Shown piece by piece: positions 1-8,776 of a stretch of 64,000 nucleotides of DNA (positions are counted from its first letter, which is position 1; each line of letters begins with the position of its first letter). This DNA comes from JAFGXT01 sp963677165. Its GTDB lineage: Bacteria > Verrucomicrobiota > Lentisphaeria > Victivallales > SZUA-371. The stretch spans positions 4,402,001 to 4,466,000 of the forward strand of contig CAXXSX010000002.1 of the NCBI GenBank assembly GCA_963677165.2, read 5' to 3'. The notes below the pieces were generated by a model. It worked only from the letters and a program-made list of their open reading frames with translations, was not told the origin of the DNA and searched no databases. A program made the position numbers and the translations under genes.

Positions 1-1335
1 GATGCGCACAATCGCAATGCAATAATGTATGCGACCAACCTCAATCAGGATATTCATGTATCTGAAGTACTCCTGAAAAATGGAGCTAATCCGAATTCTA
101 TTATGAAGGATGAGAAACTTCCCGAACGGTTTATGAGAATTACCGATTTATATGGTTTTGAGTTAAATAAAATATTTCAGGTTGGATTTAAACCTGAATT
201 TCATAATTGCGCAGGATTCGGGTGGTATGAACCTCCGCTGTTTGTTGCTGTCTATCGAGGCGATATTGACCTGGTGAAATTGTTGTTAAAGTATGGCGCT
301 AATCCCAATATCAGATATTATAGTTACCGCGATATCCCGGAAGATATCCTCAAAATCGCCGGCAGAAGAAGTGATAAGTTAAAAAAGATTCTTATTGCGG
401 CAGGAGCAAAAACTCAAACGAGGCGCAGAGAAACACCGGAAAACTTGAGGATAAAGGAAGTCATGATCAAAGCGAATCTTCCTCCTTCTGAAATTGAAAA
501 ATTCATGAATCCTCCCATCCCTGTTCGCTCTCGAATTCCCAAACAAACTCCAGAAAGAATTTTTGGTGATTTTTGCAAAACAAATAATTTGAGAGCAATC
601 AAGGAACAATACAACTCTCTTCTAAAAAAAACAGGCCATCCGCCTCGTCTATACCACGCAATCTTCTGTGCTGCTGAATACAACTCATTGGATGTTGTCA
701 CATTTCTCATTGAAAGATGCCCCGATTGGAAGAACGCTACCGGAAATCTGCTGTTACATTGTGCCGCTAAAAATGAAAAACATCCGGAGGTAATTAAGTT
801 TTTGTGTTCACAGTTTCCCGAAAAAGTAATTAAAGGAAAGTCTTATAGACGTTCTGTTCTCTTCAGCGCTTCTTCTCCTGCCATTATAAAATATTTGTTA
901 AGCATTGGATTTGATGTTAATGAAACAGATGATCAGGGTGAATCTTTGATTTTTCGAGACGCGCTTTCGTCTGATCGCAACTGGAAGAATAAAGTTCGTT
1001 TTTTGTTAAAGTGTGGCGCTGATATTAATACTCGCGATGATTCAAATCGCACAATTATGGATAGTTTGTATGCTTCTCGTCGCTGGTCGTCATTTGATGA
1101 CAAACCAAGAGAGAAAATGTTGTTCCTTCTGAAAAACGGAGCCGATCCCAATATTAAATGTAATGGAAAAGTTCTTCTTGATCGTGCGGTTAAGCATTCT
1201 GATGGCAGAATGTTCGAAATTCTTGTGTTTAACGGAGCTGATATTAATCTTATTTCAGAAGATTTGAGAAAGACCACTCCGTATATCAGAAGGCGGATTG
1301 AAGAGCTTCGCAAGAAGACTTCTGCCGGAAAATAA
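1..1335 (+). CDS. Ankyrin-repeat protein, 5' end outside window
   Basis: The reading frame is open from the first base, so this is the C-terminal part (about 444 residues) of a longer protein. Ankyrin units are visible: the pattern LLKNGANPN occurs near the start, LLLKYGANPNI near residue 95, FLLKCGADIN and FLLKNGADPN in the second half, and VFNGADIN near the end. Between them is a more divergent stretch (roughly residues 130-280) with weaker repeats. Ankyrin repeats mediate protein-protein contacts; no enzymatic domain is visible and no partner can be named. The last residues are Arg/Lys-rich. A second, unrelated ankyrin lipoprotein lies at 24034-25218. The N-terminus, and so any signal peptide, cannot be judged here. 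Confidence 0.85.
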   Translation, partial: DAHNRNAIMYATNLNQDIHVSEVLLKNGANPNSIMKDEKLPERFMRITDLYGFELNKIFQVGFKPEFHNCAGFGWYEPPLFVAVYRGDIDLVKLLLKYGANPNIRYYSYRDIPEDILKIAGRRSDKLKKILIAAGAKTQTRRRETPENLRIKEVMIKANLPPSEIEKFMNPPIPVRSRIPKQTPERIFGDFCKTNNLRAIKEQYNSLLKKTGHPPRLYHAIFCAAEYNSLDVVTFLIERCPDWKNATGNLLLHCAAKNEKHPEVIKFLCSQFPEKVIKGKSYRRSVLFSASSPAIIKYLLSIGFDVNETDDQGESLIFRDALSSDRNWKNKVRFLLKCGADINTRDDSNRTIMDSLYASRRWSSFDDKPREKMLFLLKNGADPNIKCNGKVLLDRAVKHSDGRMFEILVFNGADINLISEDLRKTTPYIRRRIEELRKKTSAGK

Positions 1336-1445
1336 TTTTTTCTATTCTTTTTTGATAACTTTACTGGATTTTTGATTGGGATACCATTATACTTTTAGTT
1401 ATTATTTAAACAAACTTCAAAAAATACAAAAATCACCACGGAGAA

Positions 1446-1520
1446 TGGTGCTGCGTTGCAGCAATGAAGGAGTTGCTTTGCGGCAGTTGTATAAAACATA
1501 ATCACTTAAAACTTGTTTAT
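1446..1520 (+). repeat. Dispersed repeat, copy 1 (15-nt units)
   Basis: The segment has a head containing GCGTTGCAGCA (1453-1463) and a tail of two 15-nt units, ATAAAACATAATCAC (1491-1505) and TTAAAACTTGTTTAT (1506-1520). The same head and tail occur at 39094-39161 with three units. It lies between the ankyrin gene and xylA and runs up to about 10 bases before the xylA ribosome binding site. Confidence 0.6.
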
Positions 1521-1541
1521 TTATAAAAATGGAGAGAGATG

Positions 1542-2864
1542 ATGAAAGAATTTTTTCCTGAAGTAAAACAACAGATCAAGTATGAAGGTGCTCAGTCAGA
1601 CAATCCGCTGGCGTTTAAATTCTATAATCCGGACCAGATTGTGGCCGGTAAGAAAATGCGTGATCACCTGCGTTTCGCCATTGCCTACTGGCATACGTTC
1701 CAAGGGGCAGGGGCCGATATGTTTGGATCCGGTACTTATGCGCGTCCGTGGAAGACTAACAGCGACGCATTGGGTGCCGCTGAAGAAACGATGCACGCCG
1801 CGTTTGAATTCTTTACTAAGATCAATGCGGATTATTACTGTTTTCATGATCGCGACATCGCGCCGGAAGGTGAAAGCTTCTCCGAGTCATGCCGTAACCT
1901 CGAACACATTGTTGGTATCGCCAAAGAACTTCAAAAGTCTACAGGAGTAAAACTGCTTTGGGGTACCGCAAACTGTTTCAGTAATCCGCGTTACTCTCAT
2001 GGGGCAGGGACCAATCCAGATCCGCATGTAGTTGCCTATGCTGCGGCACAGATCAAAAACGCCATGGATGCCACAATGGAACTTGGCGGAGAAAACTATG
2101 TGTTCTGGGGCGGTCGTGAAGGTTATGAAACTCTTTTAAATACCGATTTTCGTCATGAACAGGAACAGTTTGCCCGTTTCCTGCAGATGGCAGTCGACTA
2201 TAAAAAGAAGATCGGCTTTACCGGTACGTTCCTAATCGAACCCAAGCCGAAAGAACCAACGAAGCACCAGTATGATTTTGACTCCGCTACGGTTCTTGGA
2301 TTTTTGCGGGAATTCGGTCTGATTGATGAATTTAAGATCAACATTGAAGCCAACCATGCCACGTTGGCTGGTCATACCTTTGAACATGAGCTTACCGTGG
2401 CTTCCGCTGCCGGACGTCTCGGCAGTATCGACGCCAACACCGGCGATATGCTTCTGGGCTGGGATACCGACCAGTTTCCAAATGATATCTACAGCGCTAC
2501 TTATGCCATGATGGTTGTCTTGAAACAGAACGGTATCGGTTCCGGCGGATTGAACTTTGACGCAAAAGTCAGACGCGGTTCGCTTGATTCTCTGGATTTG
2601 TTTTATGCTCATATCGGTGCGATGGATGTTTTCGCCAAGGGACTGCTGCTGGCGGACAGAATTATCAGTGACGGTAAAATTGATGCCTTTAAATCCACTC
2701 GCTACGCCGGATTTCAAGGCGGTTTTGGCGCTGAAATAATGTCCGGTGATTCAAACTTTGAAAAGCTTGAACAAGTTATTCTTGAACAAGGCGAACCTGC
2801 TCCCGTTAGCGGTCGCCAGGAATATCTGGAAAATATTATCAACAGCTATATTCTCAAAGGCTGA
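1542..2864 (+). CDS. xylA: Xylose isomerase
   Basis: This cytoplasmic enzyme converts D-xylose to D-xylulose (and glucose to fructose) with two divalent metal ions. At 440 residues it has the usual length of class II XylA. All catalytic and metal residues are in place, numbered one above the E. coli enzyme: H102 and D105 in FHDRD, E233 in LIEPKPKEPTKHQYD, E269 and H272 in NIEANHATLAGH, D297, and D308/D310 in GWDTDQF. There are two adjacent ATGs at 1539 and 1542; the GGAG at 1531-1534 is better spaced for the second. No xylulokinase or xylose transporter is nearby, so the gene stands alone as a monocistron between a repeat element and a strong terminator. Function is near certain. Confidence 0.97.
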   Translation: MKEFFPEVKQQIKYEGAQSDNPLAFKFYNPDQIVAGKKMRDHLRFAIAYWHTFQGAGADMFGSGTYARPWKTNSDALGAAEETMHAAFEFFTKINADYYCFHDRDIAPEGESFSESCRNLEHIVGIAKELQKSTGVKLLWGTANCFSNPRYSHGAGTNPDPHVVAYAAAQIKNAMDATMELGGENYVFWGGREGYETLLNTDFRHEQEQFARFLQMAVDYKKKIGFTGTFLIEPKPKEPTKHQYDFDSATVLGFLREFGLIDEFKINIEANHATLAGHTFEHELTVASAAGRLGSIDANTGDMLLGWDTDQFPNDIYSATYAMMVVLKQNGIGSGGLNFDAKVRRGSLDSLDLFYAHIGAMDVFAKGLLLADRIISDGKIDAFKSTRYAGFQGGFGAEIMSGDSNFEKLEQVILEQGEPAPVSGRQEYLENIINSYILKG

Positions 2865-2883
2865 CTTTTTCTTTGTCCCATTT

Positions 2884-2916
2884 GCGGCTGCAACTTATCC
2901 TGCAGCCGCTTTTTTT
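2884..2916 (+). terminator. Rho-independent terminator after xylA
   Basis: Perfect 9-bp stem GCGGCTGCA / TGCAGCCGC with an 8-nt loop followed by seven T. It separates xylA from the ior operon. Confidence 0.9.
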
Positions 2917-3127
2917 CCGTTATATCACAAACTTGTGAGATTATAGGTTGCAATGTGCTTTGATTTGCAAAAACTTATAATCAGTAGTTTGAAATCGCTC
3001 TGTTTATGGTTACATTTATGTTTACTTGTTACTTTGTATGCATTTTCCCTGAATAGCTACGGTGTTACTTTCCTTATTGTCCGATGGCTGTTGTTGGGAT
3101 TTTAAACGATAACCAGCGGGACTATTT

Positions 3128-4729
3128 ATGAACGAAAACACAAAACTGATGTCCGGAAACGAGGCCATCGCCCAAGGGGCATGGGAAGCTGGCGTCCGAG
3201 TCGGCTCCGGATACCCCGGAACACCATCTACTGAAATTTTGGAAAATCTCTGTAAGCACCAGGAAGTTAAGTGTGAATGGAGTGTAAACGAAAAAGTTGG
3301 GTTTGAAGTCGGAATAGGCGCCTGTTTTGAAGGCGTGCGATCTATTGTCACGATGAAACACGTTGGTCTGAATGTTGCCGCCGATCCTTTGTTTACCGCC
3401 GCATATACCGGAGTAAACGGAGGTCTGGTGATTGTTACTGCCGATGATCCAGCCATGCATTCGTCGCAGAACGAACAGGATAATCGTCATTACGCCAGAG
3501 CCGCAAAGCTGCCGATGCTTGAGCCTTCCGATTCTCAGGAAGCGAAAGATTTTACCATTAAGGCATTTGAGATAAGTGAAAAGTTTGACACCCCGGTTCT
3601 GCTGCGTCCGGTGACGCGTATTTCCCATTCGATGGGATTGGTGGAGTGCGGTGATCGTAAAGAACACGAAATAACCGGCTTTGATCGCAATGTCCAAAAA
3701 TACGTAATGATTCCGGCTCATGCGCGTGGCCGTCATGTAGCCGTTGAAAAACGCTTGATTGAACTCGAACAAGCCGTGGCTTCACTGGGGGTGAATCGGA
3801 TCGAAAATATGCCTTCTGAGGGTCGGACGGGGATTGTTACTGCCGGAACCAGCTACACCTATGTGAAAGAAGTTTTCCCGGATATGCCGGTGTTCAAGCT
3901 TGGTATGGCTTTCCCATTGCCAGCAAAAGAACTACAGGAGTTTTGCGGTAACTTTGATGAAATAATTGTTGTCGAAGAACTGGAACCGTTTATCGAAAAT
4001 TATCTTAAGACTTTGGGCATTAAAACTCGCGGTAAGGATGAACTTTCCCTTCTGGGAGAATATTCTCCGGAAATGCTGCGCAATGCTTTTCAGCCGGAAG
4101 CCGTTTCGACTAATCCGGTGCCAGAGCTGCCTTATCAGTTGCCGCCGCGTCCGCCAAGTCTTTGCAAAGGCTGTCCGCATCGTACGGTTTTCGGACTGCT
4201 GCATGACGCCGGTGTAACCGTCAGCGGGGATATCGGTTGTTATTCCCTGGGCGTGCTGCCGCCATTCAGCGCAATGCATACCCTTGTTGATATGGGCGCT
4301 AGTATTACAGTGGCTCAAGGCATGGAAATGGCTGGTGCGGGGGAGCGTGGAAATAAGGTGGTATCAGTGATTGGGGATTCGACCTTTGCACATTCGGGTA
4401 TTACCGGTCTGGTGAATGCCGCTTATAATGATCGTAAGACGCTGATCATTGTATTGGACAACAGTACTACAGCAATGACCGGGATGCAGCCGAATCCACT
4501 GTCCGGTGAAAATATTTACCACAATCCTTCCTGGTCGCTGGATTATCAGAAACTTGGTGAAGCAGCCGGACTCAAAAGTGAAAACATAAAGATTGTTGAC
4601 GCATATAATAAACCGGAAGTTGAAGCGATGTTGAATGAGTTGCTCGAACGAAATGAACTGGCGTTAATGGTGGTTAAAGGACCGTGCCTGATCTATAAGC
4701 GTAAACATAAAAAGTCCGGTCGGGCGTAA
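3128..4729 (+). CDS. iorA: Indolepyruvate:ferredoxin oxidoreductase, alpha subunit, lacking the ferredoxin domain
   Basis: With IorB this TPP enzyme oxidatively decarboxylates aryl-pyruvates (from Trp, Phe, Tyr) to aryl-acetyl-CoA and passes electrons to ferredoxin. The N-terminal half is the pyrimidine-binding domain (GSGYPGTPSTEILE near residue 27). The C-terminal half is the TPP-diphosphate domain, with CKGCPHR, GDIGCYSLG and a GDSTF to DNSTT motif. Characterised IorA proteins end in a ferredoxin-like domain with two [4Fe-4S] cysteine clusters. Here the protein stops at 533 residues, right after the TPP domain (GPCLIYKRKHKKSGRA), and iorB follows 11 nt later, so there is no room for a frameshifted ferredoxin domain. 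First gene of a compact operon with iorB, paaK and an ACT gene. Confidence 0.92.
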   Translation: MNENTKLMSGNEAIAQGAWEAGVRVGSGYPGTPSTEILENLCKHQEVKCEWSVNEKVGFEVGIGACFEGVRSIVTMKHVGLNVAADPLFTAAYTGVNGGLVIVTADDPAMHSSQNEQDNRHYARAAKLPMLEPSDSQEAKDFTIKAFEISEKFDTPVLLRPVTRISHSMGLVECGDRKEHEITGFDRNVQKYVMIPAHARGRHVAVEKRLIELEQAVASLGVNRIENMPSEGRTGIVTAGTSYTYVKEVFPDMPVFKLGMAFPLPAKELQEFCGNFDEIIVVEELEPFIENYLKTLGIKTRGKDELSLLGEYSPEMLRNAFQPEAVSTNPVPELPYQLPPRPPSLCKGCPHRTVFGLLHDAGVTVSGDIGCYSLGVLPPFSAMHTLVDMGASITVAQGMEMAGAGERGNKVVSVIGDSTFAHSGITGLVNAAYNDRKTLIIVLDNSTTAMTGMQPNPLSGENIYHNPSWSLDYQKLGEAAGLKSENIKIVDAYNKPEVEAMLNELLERNELALMVVKGPCLIYKRKHKKSGRA

Positions 4730-4740
4730 CGGAGAGAGTG

Positions 4741-5307
4741 ATGAGCAATATTACAAATATTCTAATGGTAGGTGTTGGTGGACAGGGAACGGTATTGTCC
4801 AGCAATATTGTTTCGCTGGCTGCAATGTATGGCGGGCTTGATGTTAAAAAGAGTGAAATTCATGGAATGAGCCAGCGCGGCGGTTCTGTGTTCAGTCACG
4901 TTCGTTTTGGCGAAAAAGTGCATTCCGCGGTTATCCCGGAAGGGGAAGCCGACATCCTTCTGGCTTTGGAAGAAATGGAAACTCTTCGCTGGTTAAATTA
5001 TCTCAAGCCGGGCGGACGTATTGTTTGCCTGTGTGAAAATATACTGCCTGCAACCATATCGGAGTATCCTGCCGGTACTGCTGATTTTATTCAGAAAAAT
5101 TATCCGGGATCATATTTGGTGGATCCTGCGGAGTTGAAAGCAAAATTAAATAATACCAAAGTGTTGAATGTGGCGATGCTTGGGCTGATATCCTGTCTGG
5201 TTGATATTGATGAACTGGCGTGGAAACGGGCAATTACTGAACTGACTCCGGTGGGAACTTCAGAGTTGAACCTTGCGGCATTTGAAGCAGGAAAGCAATT
5301 ATATTAA
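4741..5307 (+). CDS. iorB: Indolepyruvate:ferredoxin oxidoreductase, beta subunit
   Basis: This is the gamma-type (catalytic partner) subunit of the 2-oxoacid:ferredoxin oxidoreductase family, 188 residues as usual for IorB. It opens with the family motif GVGGQGTVLSSNI and carries the conserved block KKSEIHGMSQRGGSVFSHVRFG. It pairs with the alpha subunit encoded immediately upstream. An in-frame GTG at 4738 directly precedes the ATG at 4741; the ATG is preferred because GGAGAG (4731-4736) is then better spaced. The tight spacing to iorA suggests translational coupling and equimolar synthesis. Confidence 0.93.
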   Translation: MSNITNILMVGVGGQGTVLSSNIVSLAAMYGGLDVKKSEIHGMSQRGGSVFSHVRFGEKVHSAVIPEGEADILLALEEMETLRWLNYLKPGGRIVCLCENILPATISEYPAGTADFIQKNYPGSYLVDPAELKAKLNNTKVLNVAMLGLISCLVDIDELAWKRAITELTPVGTSELNLAAFEAGKQLY

Positions 5308-5334
5308 AATTGATATAACAGGGAGAATTGGAAG

Positions 5335-6630
5335 ATGTGGAATCCGGAAAAGGAACAGATTTCGCGCGACCTGCTTCGTGAGGAGCAGAGCCGAAAGCTG
5401 GTCAGTCAGGTAAAGAAACTGTACGAGAATGTGCCGTTCTATCGTGAAAAGATGAATATTCATGGGATTACTCCGGATGATATCAAGTCGATAGATGATA
5501 TCTCGAAATTACCGTTCACGACCAAACAGGAAATGCGCGATGTGTATCCGTATGGACTGCTTGCTGTGGACCAATCTGAAATCATTGAAATCCACACTTC
5601 ATCGGGTACTACCGGAAAACCTGTAGTTGGTGCGTACACTCGAAATGATATTGATGACTGGGCGGAAGGTACCGCGCGAACCTTGAGCATGGGCGGCGTT
5701 GACCAGAACGATACGATCCAGAATATGTACGGCTACGGTATGTTTACCGGAGGACTTGGAATACATTACGGAGCCAGGAAGGTTGGAGCCAATCTTCTGC
5801 CGATGTCCAGCGGTAATTCCAAACGTCAACTTCAAATGATGCAGGATTTCGGAACAACCGCAATTTCCTGTACTCCTTCATACTGTTTATATCTCGCGGA
5901 ATACGCCGCAGAGCAGGGCGTTGATATTCGCACGCTGGGACTAAAGGCCGGTTTCTTTGGCGCGGAGCCCTGGAGTGAAAATATGCGCAAGGACATCGAA
6001 GCGAAATATGGCCTGAAAGCTTTTGATATCTACGGTCTGACTGAAATTATCGGTCCTGGAGTTGCTGCCGAATGTATTGAGCAAGAAGGTCTTCATCTTT
6101 ACGAAGATATGTATTATCCGGAGATTATTAATCCGAAGACCGGCAAGGTTTTACCGGACGGCGAAAAGGGCGAACTGGTGATTACATCGCTGACCAAAGA
6201 GGGCAGTCCGGTTCTGCGTTACCGTACCCGTGATATCACTTATATTATGCCGGAAACCTGTAAGTGCGGACGCACCTTGCGGAGAATTCACCGTCTGTTT
6301 GGACGTGACGATGATATGCTGATTGTTCGCGGCGTGAATATCTTCCCATCTCAGGTTGAAGACATTCTGTTGCGAATTGAAGGAATCGAACCGCATTACC
6401 AGATTGTTGTGGATCGTCAGGGAACGCTGGATTCTTTTGAAGTATGGGTTGAAGTAAATGAAACGATCTTTTCGGATAAGATCGGGCGTCTCGAACAGAT
6501 TGAAAACCGTATTCGTGGTGAAATGAAGAGCGCTCTTGGTATTCAGGCGATCATCAAGCTGGTCGAGCCTAAAACCATTCCCCGTTCGGAAGGGAAAGCC
6601 AAACGGGTAGTAGACAAACGCAATCTATAA
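5335..6630 (+). CDS. paaK: Phenylacetate-CoA ligase family, AMP-forming
   Basis: This adenylate-forming enzyme activates phenylacetate or a related aryl-acetate to the CoA thioester using ATP. It has the AMP-binding loop TSSGTTGKP (about residues 88-96), the YGLTE motif near residue 233, YRTRDIT, and the C-terminal lid with GRDDDMLIVRGVNIFPSQVE. Its 431 residues match the PaaK family. Next to IorAB it closes the route between aryl-pyruvate, aryl-acetyl-CoA and free aryl-acetate. In fermenters the set may salvage exogenous aryl-acetates for reductive aromatic amino acid synthesis or, run the other way, excrete them; the sequence does not say which. The start is an ATG preceded by GGGAGAATTGGAAG. 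Confidence 0.93.
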   Translation: MWNPEKEQISRDLLREEQSRKLVSQVKKLYENVPFYREKMNIHGITPDDIKSIDDISKLPFTTKQEMRDVYPYGLLAVDQSEIIEIHTSSGTTGKPVVGAYTRNDIDDWAEGTARTLSMGGVDQNDTIQNMYGYGMFTGGLGIHYGARKVGANLLPMSSGNSKRQLQMMQDFGTTAISCTPSYCLYLAEYAAEQGVDIRTLGLKAGFFGAEPWSENMRKDIEAKYGLKAFDIYGLTEIIGPGVAAECIEQEGLHLYEDMYYPEIINPKTGKVLPDGEKGELVITSLTKEGSPVLRYRTRDITYIMPETCKCGRTLRRIHRLFGRDDDMLIVRGVNIFPSQVEDILLRIEGIEPHYQIVVDRQGTLDSFEVWVEVNETIFSDKIGRLEQIENRIRGEMKSALGIQAIIKLVEPKTIPRSEGKAKRVVDKRNL

Positions 6631-6642
6631 GGAGGAACGGTT

Positions 6643-7074
6643 ATGATTATCAAGCAAATTTCTGTGTTTCTGGAAAACAAAAGCGGCCGTATCTATGAGG
6701 TGGCGGATGTTCTTGGCAAAAACAATATCAATATCCATGCGTTGAGTCTTGCCGACGCCGCAGATTTTGGCATTCTGCGACTGATCGTTGATGATTTGGA
6801 TAAAGCGGTTGAATGCCTGAAAGCTGCTCAGATGTCATTTCGGCAGACTTCCGTTCTCGCGGTGGAAGTCCCGGATTGTCCCGGCGGGCTTGCGGATGTG
6901 ATGAGAAAGATTGACTCTGCCGGACTGAACATTGAATATATGTATTCAATCCCGGAAAAAACGCTGGATAATGCTATTATGATTATGCGTTTTGATAACG
7001 CGGAAGAGGCTGTCGACGCGCTTCGCGATAAGGGATTAAATATCCTTCCGCATGCGGATGTGCTCAATCTGTAG
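6643..7074 (+). CDS. Tandem ACT-domain protein
   Basis: 143 residues made of two ACT domains: the first begins IKQISVFLENKSGRIYEVADVL, the second VLAVEVPDCPGGLADVMRKI. ACT pairs bind amino acids and act as sensors. This small stand-alone form is commonly found with iorAB and paaK, so it is probably an aromatic amino acid sensor modulating IorAB or PaaK; that role is inferred from context. The start ATG follows AAGGAGGAACGGTT, a strong ribosome binding site, 12 nt after paaK. Last gene of the four-gene operon; no terminator is visible before thrC, so read-through is possible. Confidence 0.9.
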   Translation: MIIKQISVFLENKSGRIYEVADVLGKNNINIHALSLADAADFGILRLIVDDLDKAVECLKAAQMSFRQTSVLAVEVPDCPGGLADVMRKIDSAGLNIEYMYSIPEKTLDNAIMIMRFDNAEEAVDALRDKGLNILPHADVLNL

Positions 7075-7172
7075 CATTTCTCTTTGGTGACGGGTTTGTT
7101 ATTTTCATTTCATGGTGCTAAATTACGTTCATAAATAGAGAAAATTCATCAATGTATTATGGAAGAGAAAAA

Positions 7173-8468
7173 ATGAAATTTAATATTGAAACCTGGCTGG
7201 AGTGCGTTGACTGCGGCTGTAAGTATGATGTCAGTGAACTGCGCTATAGCTGTGATTGCGGTGGAACCCTTGATGTTAAACGTGACCTCGATTCGGTCGA
7301 CGGTGCGGCTCTGCGTGATCTATGGGAAAGCCGCTGGGGAATGAAAAAAGGCGTGATGTCTTCGGGCGTCTGGCGCTATAAAGAACTTATTCTGGATCTT
7401 CCTGACGACCAGATCGTAACCCGTCAGGAAGGAAATACCCGTCTTTATGAAGCGGGCAGGGCGGGAGTGTATGCCGGTCTTAATAATTTCCTGCTGAAAC
7501 ATGAAGGCGAAAATCCCACCGGCAGCTTTAAGGACCGTGGTATGACTTGCGGCGCCACTGCTGCCAAGATGTATAATGCGTGGACCGTGGCTTGTGCCAG
7601 CACTGGTAATACCAGTGCCAGTATGGCTTCCTACGCGGCGGTTTCCGGTATGAAGTCAGTCATCTTTATTCCTGAAGGTAAGATTGCTTATGGCAAGCTG
7701 GCTCAGGCTCTGGCATTCGGCGGCAAGACTTTGCAGATTGAAGGTAACTTTGATGATGCGATGGCTTTGGTTCAGGACGTTTGTCGTGAACTGAATATCT
7801 ATCTGTTGAATTCGATTAATCCGTTCCGTATTGAGGGACAGAAAGCTATTGGTTTTGAAATTCTTCAGCAACTCGACTGGGAAGTTCCGGACTGGTTTAT
7901 TATTCCGGGCGGAAACCTTGGTAACAACAGTGCGTTGTCTAAAGGACTGAAAGAACTTTATGATCTTGGTATTATTAATAAGATTCCGCGTATCGCGGTT
8001 ATTCAGGCGTCCGGCGCCAACCCGCTTTACACCATGTGGAAAAACCATACTCCTTTCAAAGCGGTAAAAGATCCTGATACGATCGCAACCGCTATTAAGA
8101 TCGGTAATCCGGTGTCATGGAAAAAATCCATGCGCGGACTTGAATGGTGCAACGGCATTGTTGAAGAAGTAACCGAGCAGGAAATCATGGATGCCAAAGC
8201 GATGGTGGATCTGGCTGGAATCGGGGCGGAACCGGCATCATGCTGTTCTGTGGCTGGAGCTAAAAAACTGGTTGATGCTGGTGTGATTGATCCTGACGCG
8301 AAAGTGGTCGGCATTCTTACCGGTAATATCCTCAAAGACCCTGATGCTGTAGTCGGTTATCACAAGGATACGCTTGGCGACATGGGAATCAAAGGTACTT
8401 ATGCAAATAAACCTCTGGTAATTAAACCTACCGTTGAAGCAGTGAAGGACGCTTTGGTTCAACAGTAA
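7173..8468 (+). CDS. thrC: Threonine synthase
   Basis: This PLP enzyme converts O-phospho-L-homoserine to L-threonine. An N-terminal rubredoxin-like knuckle (CVDCGCKYD and CDCGG) precedes the fold-type II PLP core. The PLP lysine lies in NPTGSFKDRGM, and the phosphate loop is GGNLGNNSALSKG. About 431 residues, in the range of the shorter, archaeal/plant-like class. The frame is open from an ATG at 7152, but the ATG at 7173 is chosen because the AGAGA run just upstream is the only Shine-Dalgarno-like sequence and the family starts about there. It follows the ior operon by under 100 nt and ends at a strong terminator. Confidence 0.94.
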   Translation: MKFNIETWLECVDCGCKYDVSELRYSCDCGGTLDVKRDLDSVDGAALRDLWESRWGMKKGVMSSGVWRYKELILDLPDDQIVTRQEGNTRLYEAGRAGVYAGLNNFLLKHEGENPTGSFKDRGMTCGATAAKMYNAWTVACASTGNTSASMASYAAVSGMKSVIFIPEGKIAYGKLAQALAFGGKTLQIEGNFDDAMALVQDVCRELNIYLLNSINPFRIEGQKAIGFEILQQLDWEVPDWFIIPGGNLGNNSALSKGLKELYDLGIINKIPRIAVIQASGANPLYTMWKNHTPFKAVKDPDTIATAIKIGNPVSWKKSMRGLEWCNGIVEEVTEQEIMDAKAMVDLAGIGAEPASCCSVAGAKKLVDAGVIDPDAKVVGILTGNILKDPDAVVGYHKDTLGDMGIKGTYANKPLVIKPTVEAVKDALVQQ

Positions 8469-8523
8469 ATCCCTACGGCGCATAGCGGAAGCGGAAATTT
8501 ATAATATTTATATTTATGCTGTA

Positions 8524-8559
8524 AAGGCAGGAGTAGCAATGCTACTCTTGCCTTTTTTC
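8524..8559 (+). terminator. Rho-independent terminator after thrC
   Basis: AAGGCAGGAGTAGC and GCTACTCTTGCCTT form a long stem (one mismatch) around a short loop, followed by a T run. Confidence 0.9.
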
Positions 8560-8600
8560 ATTATGTGTGCCCGGCTGGAGGAACAGCGACTTGTTTTATG

Positions 8601-8651
8601 CTGTGCAAGATTTGCGCAGTCTGGTTTTTATGCTGTGCAAATGTTACATTG
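8601..8651 (+). promoter_or_regulatory. Two tandem palindromic activator sites (putative UAS)
   Basis: Site 1 (8601-8619) is CTGTGCAA-GAT-TTGCGCAG, a palindrome with 7 of 8 positions paired. Site 2 (8633-8651) is CTGTGCAA-ATG-TTACATTG, with an identical left arm and a degenerate right arm. The centres are 32 bp apart, about three helical turns. Both sit 55-105 bp upstream of the -12 element at 8706, the expected place for enhancer binding by a sigma54 activator. The adjacent NtrC-type gene (11507-12880) is the obvious candidate binder; that link is inferred. Confidence 0.7.
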
Positions 8652-8692
8652 ATAAGAATTAACATTGTTTATAATAAACAACTTATGAAATA

Positions 8693-8708
8693 TGGCACGG
8701 GCTTTGCT
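8693..8708 (+). promoter_or_regulatory. Sigma54 (-24/-12) promoter
   Basis: TGGCACG-GGCT-TTGCT matches the RpoN consensus TGGCACG-N4-TTGCW at every fixed position, with the invariant GG (8694-8695) and GC (8706-8707) exactly 10 nt apart. It lies about 70 nt upstream of the EF-hand gene and downstream of two palindromic sites. Confidence 0.88.
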
Positions 8709-8776
8709 TTATCTATCAAACGTCAGTAAAACGACTGAACAAACAACCAGAAATATAAAGTAAAGGAGAAACCGGA

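Noticed and set aside
3122..3772. 216-codon minus-strand open frame over iorA
   Set aside because: Antisense to conserved IorA motifs; composition fits a shadow frame.
4700..4741. Frameshifted ferredoxin domain at the end of iorA
   Set aside because: Only 11 nt separate the iorA stop from the iorB start; there is no room for the missing domain in any frame.
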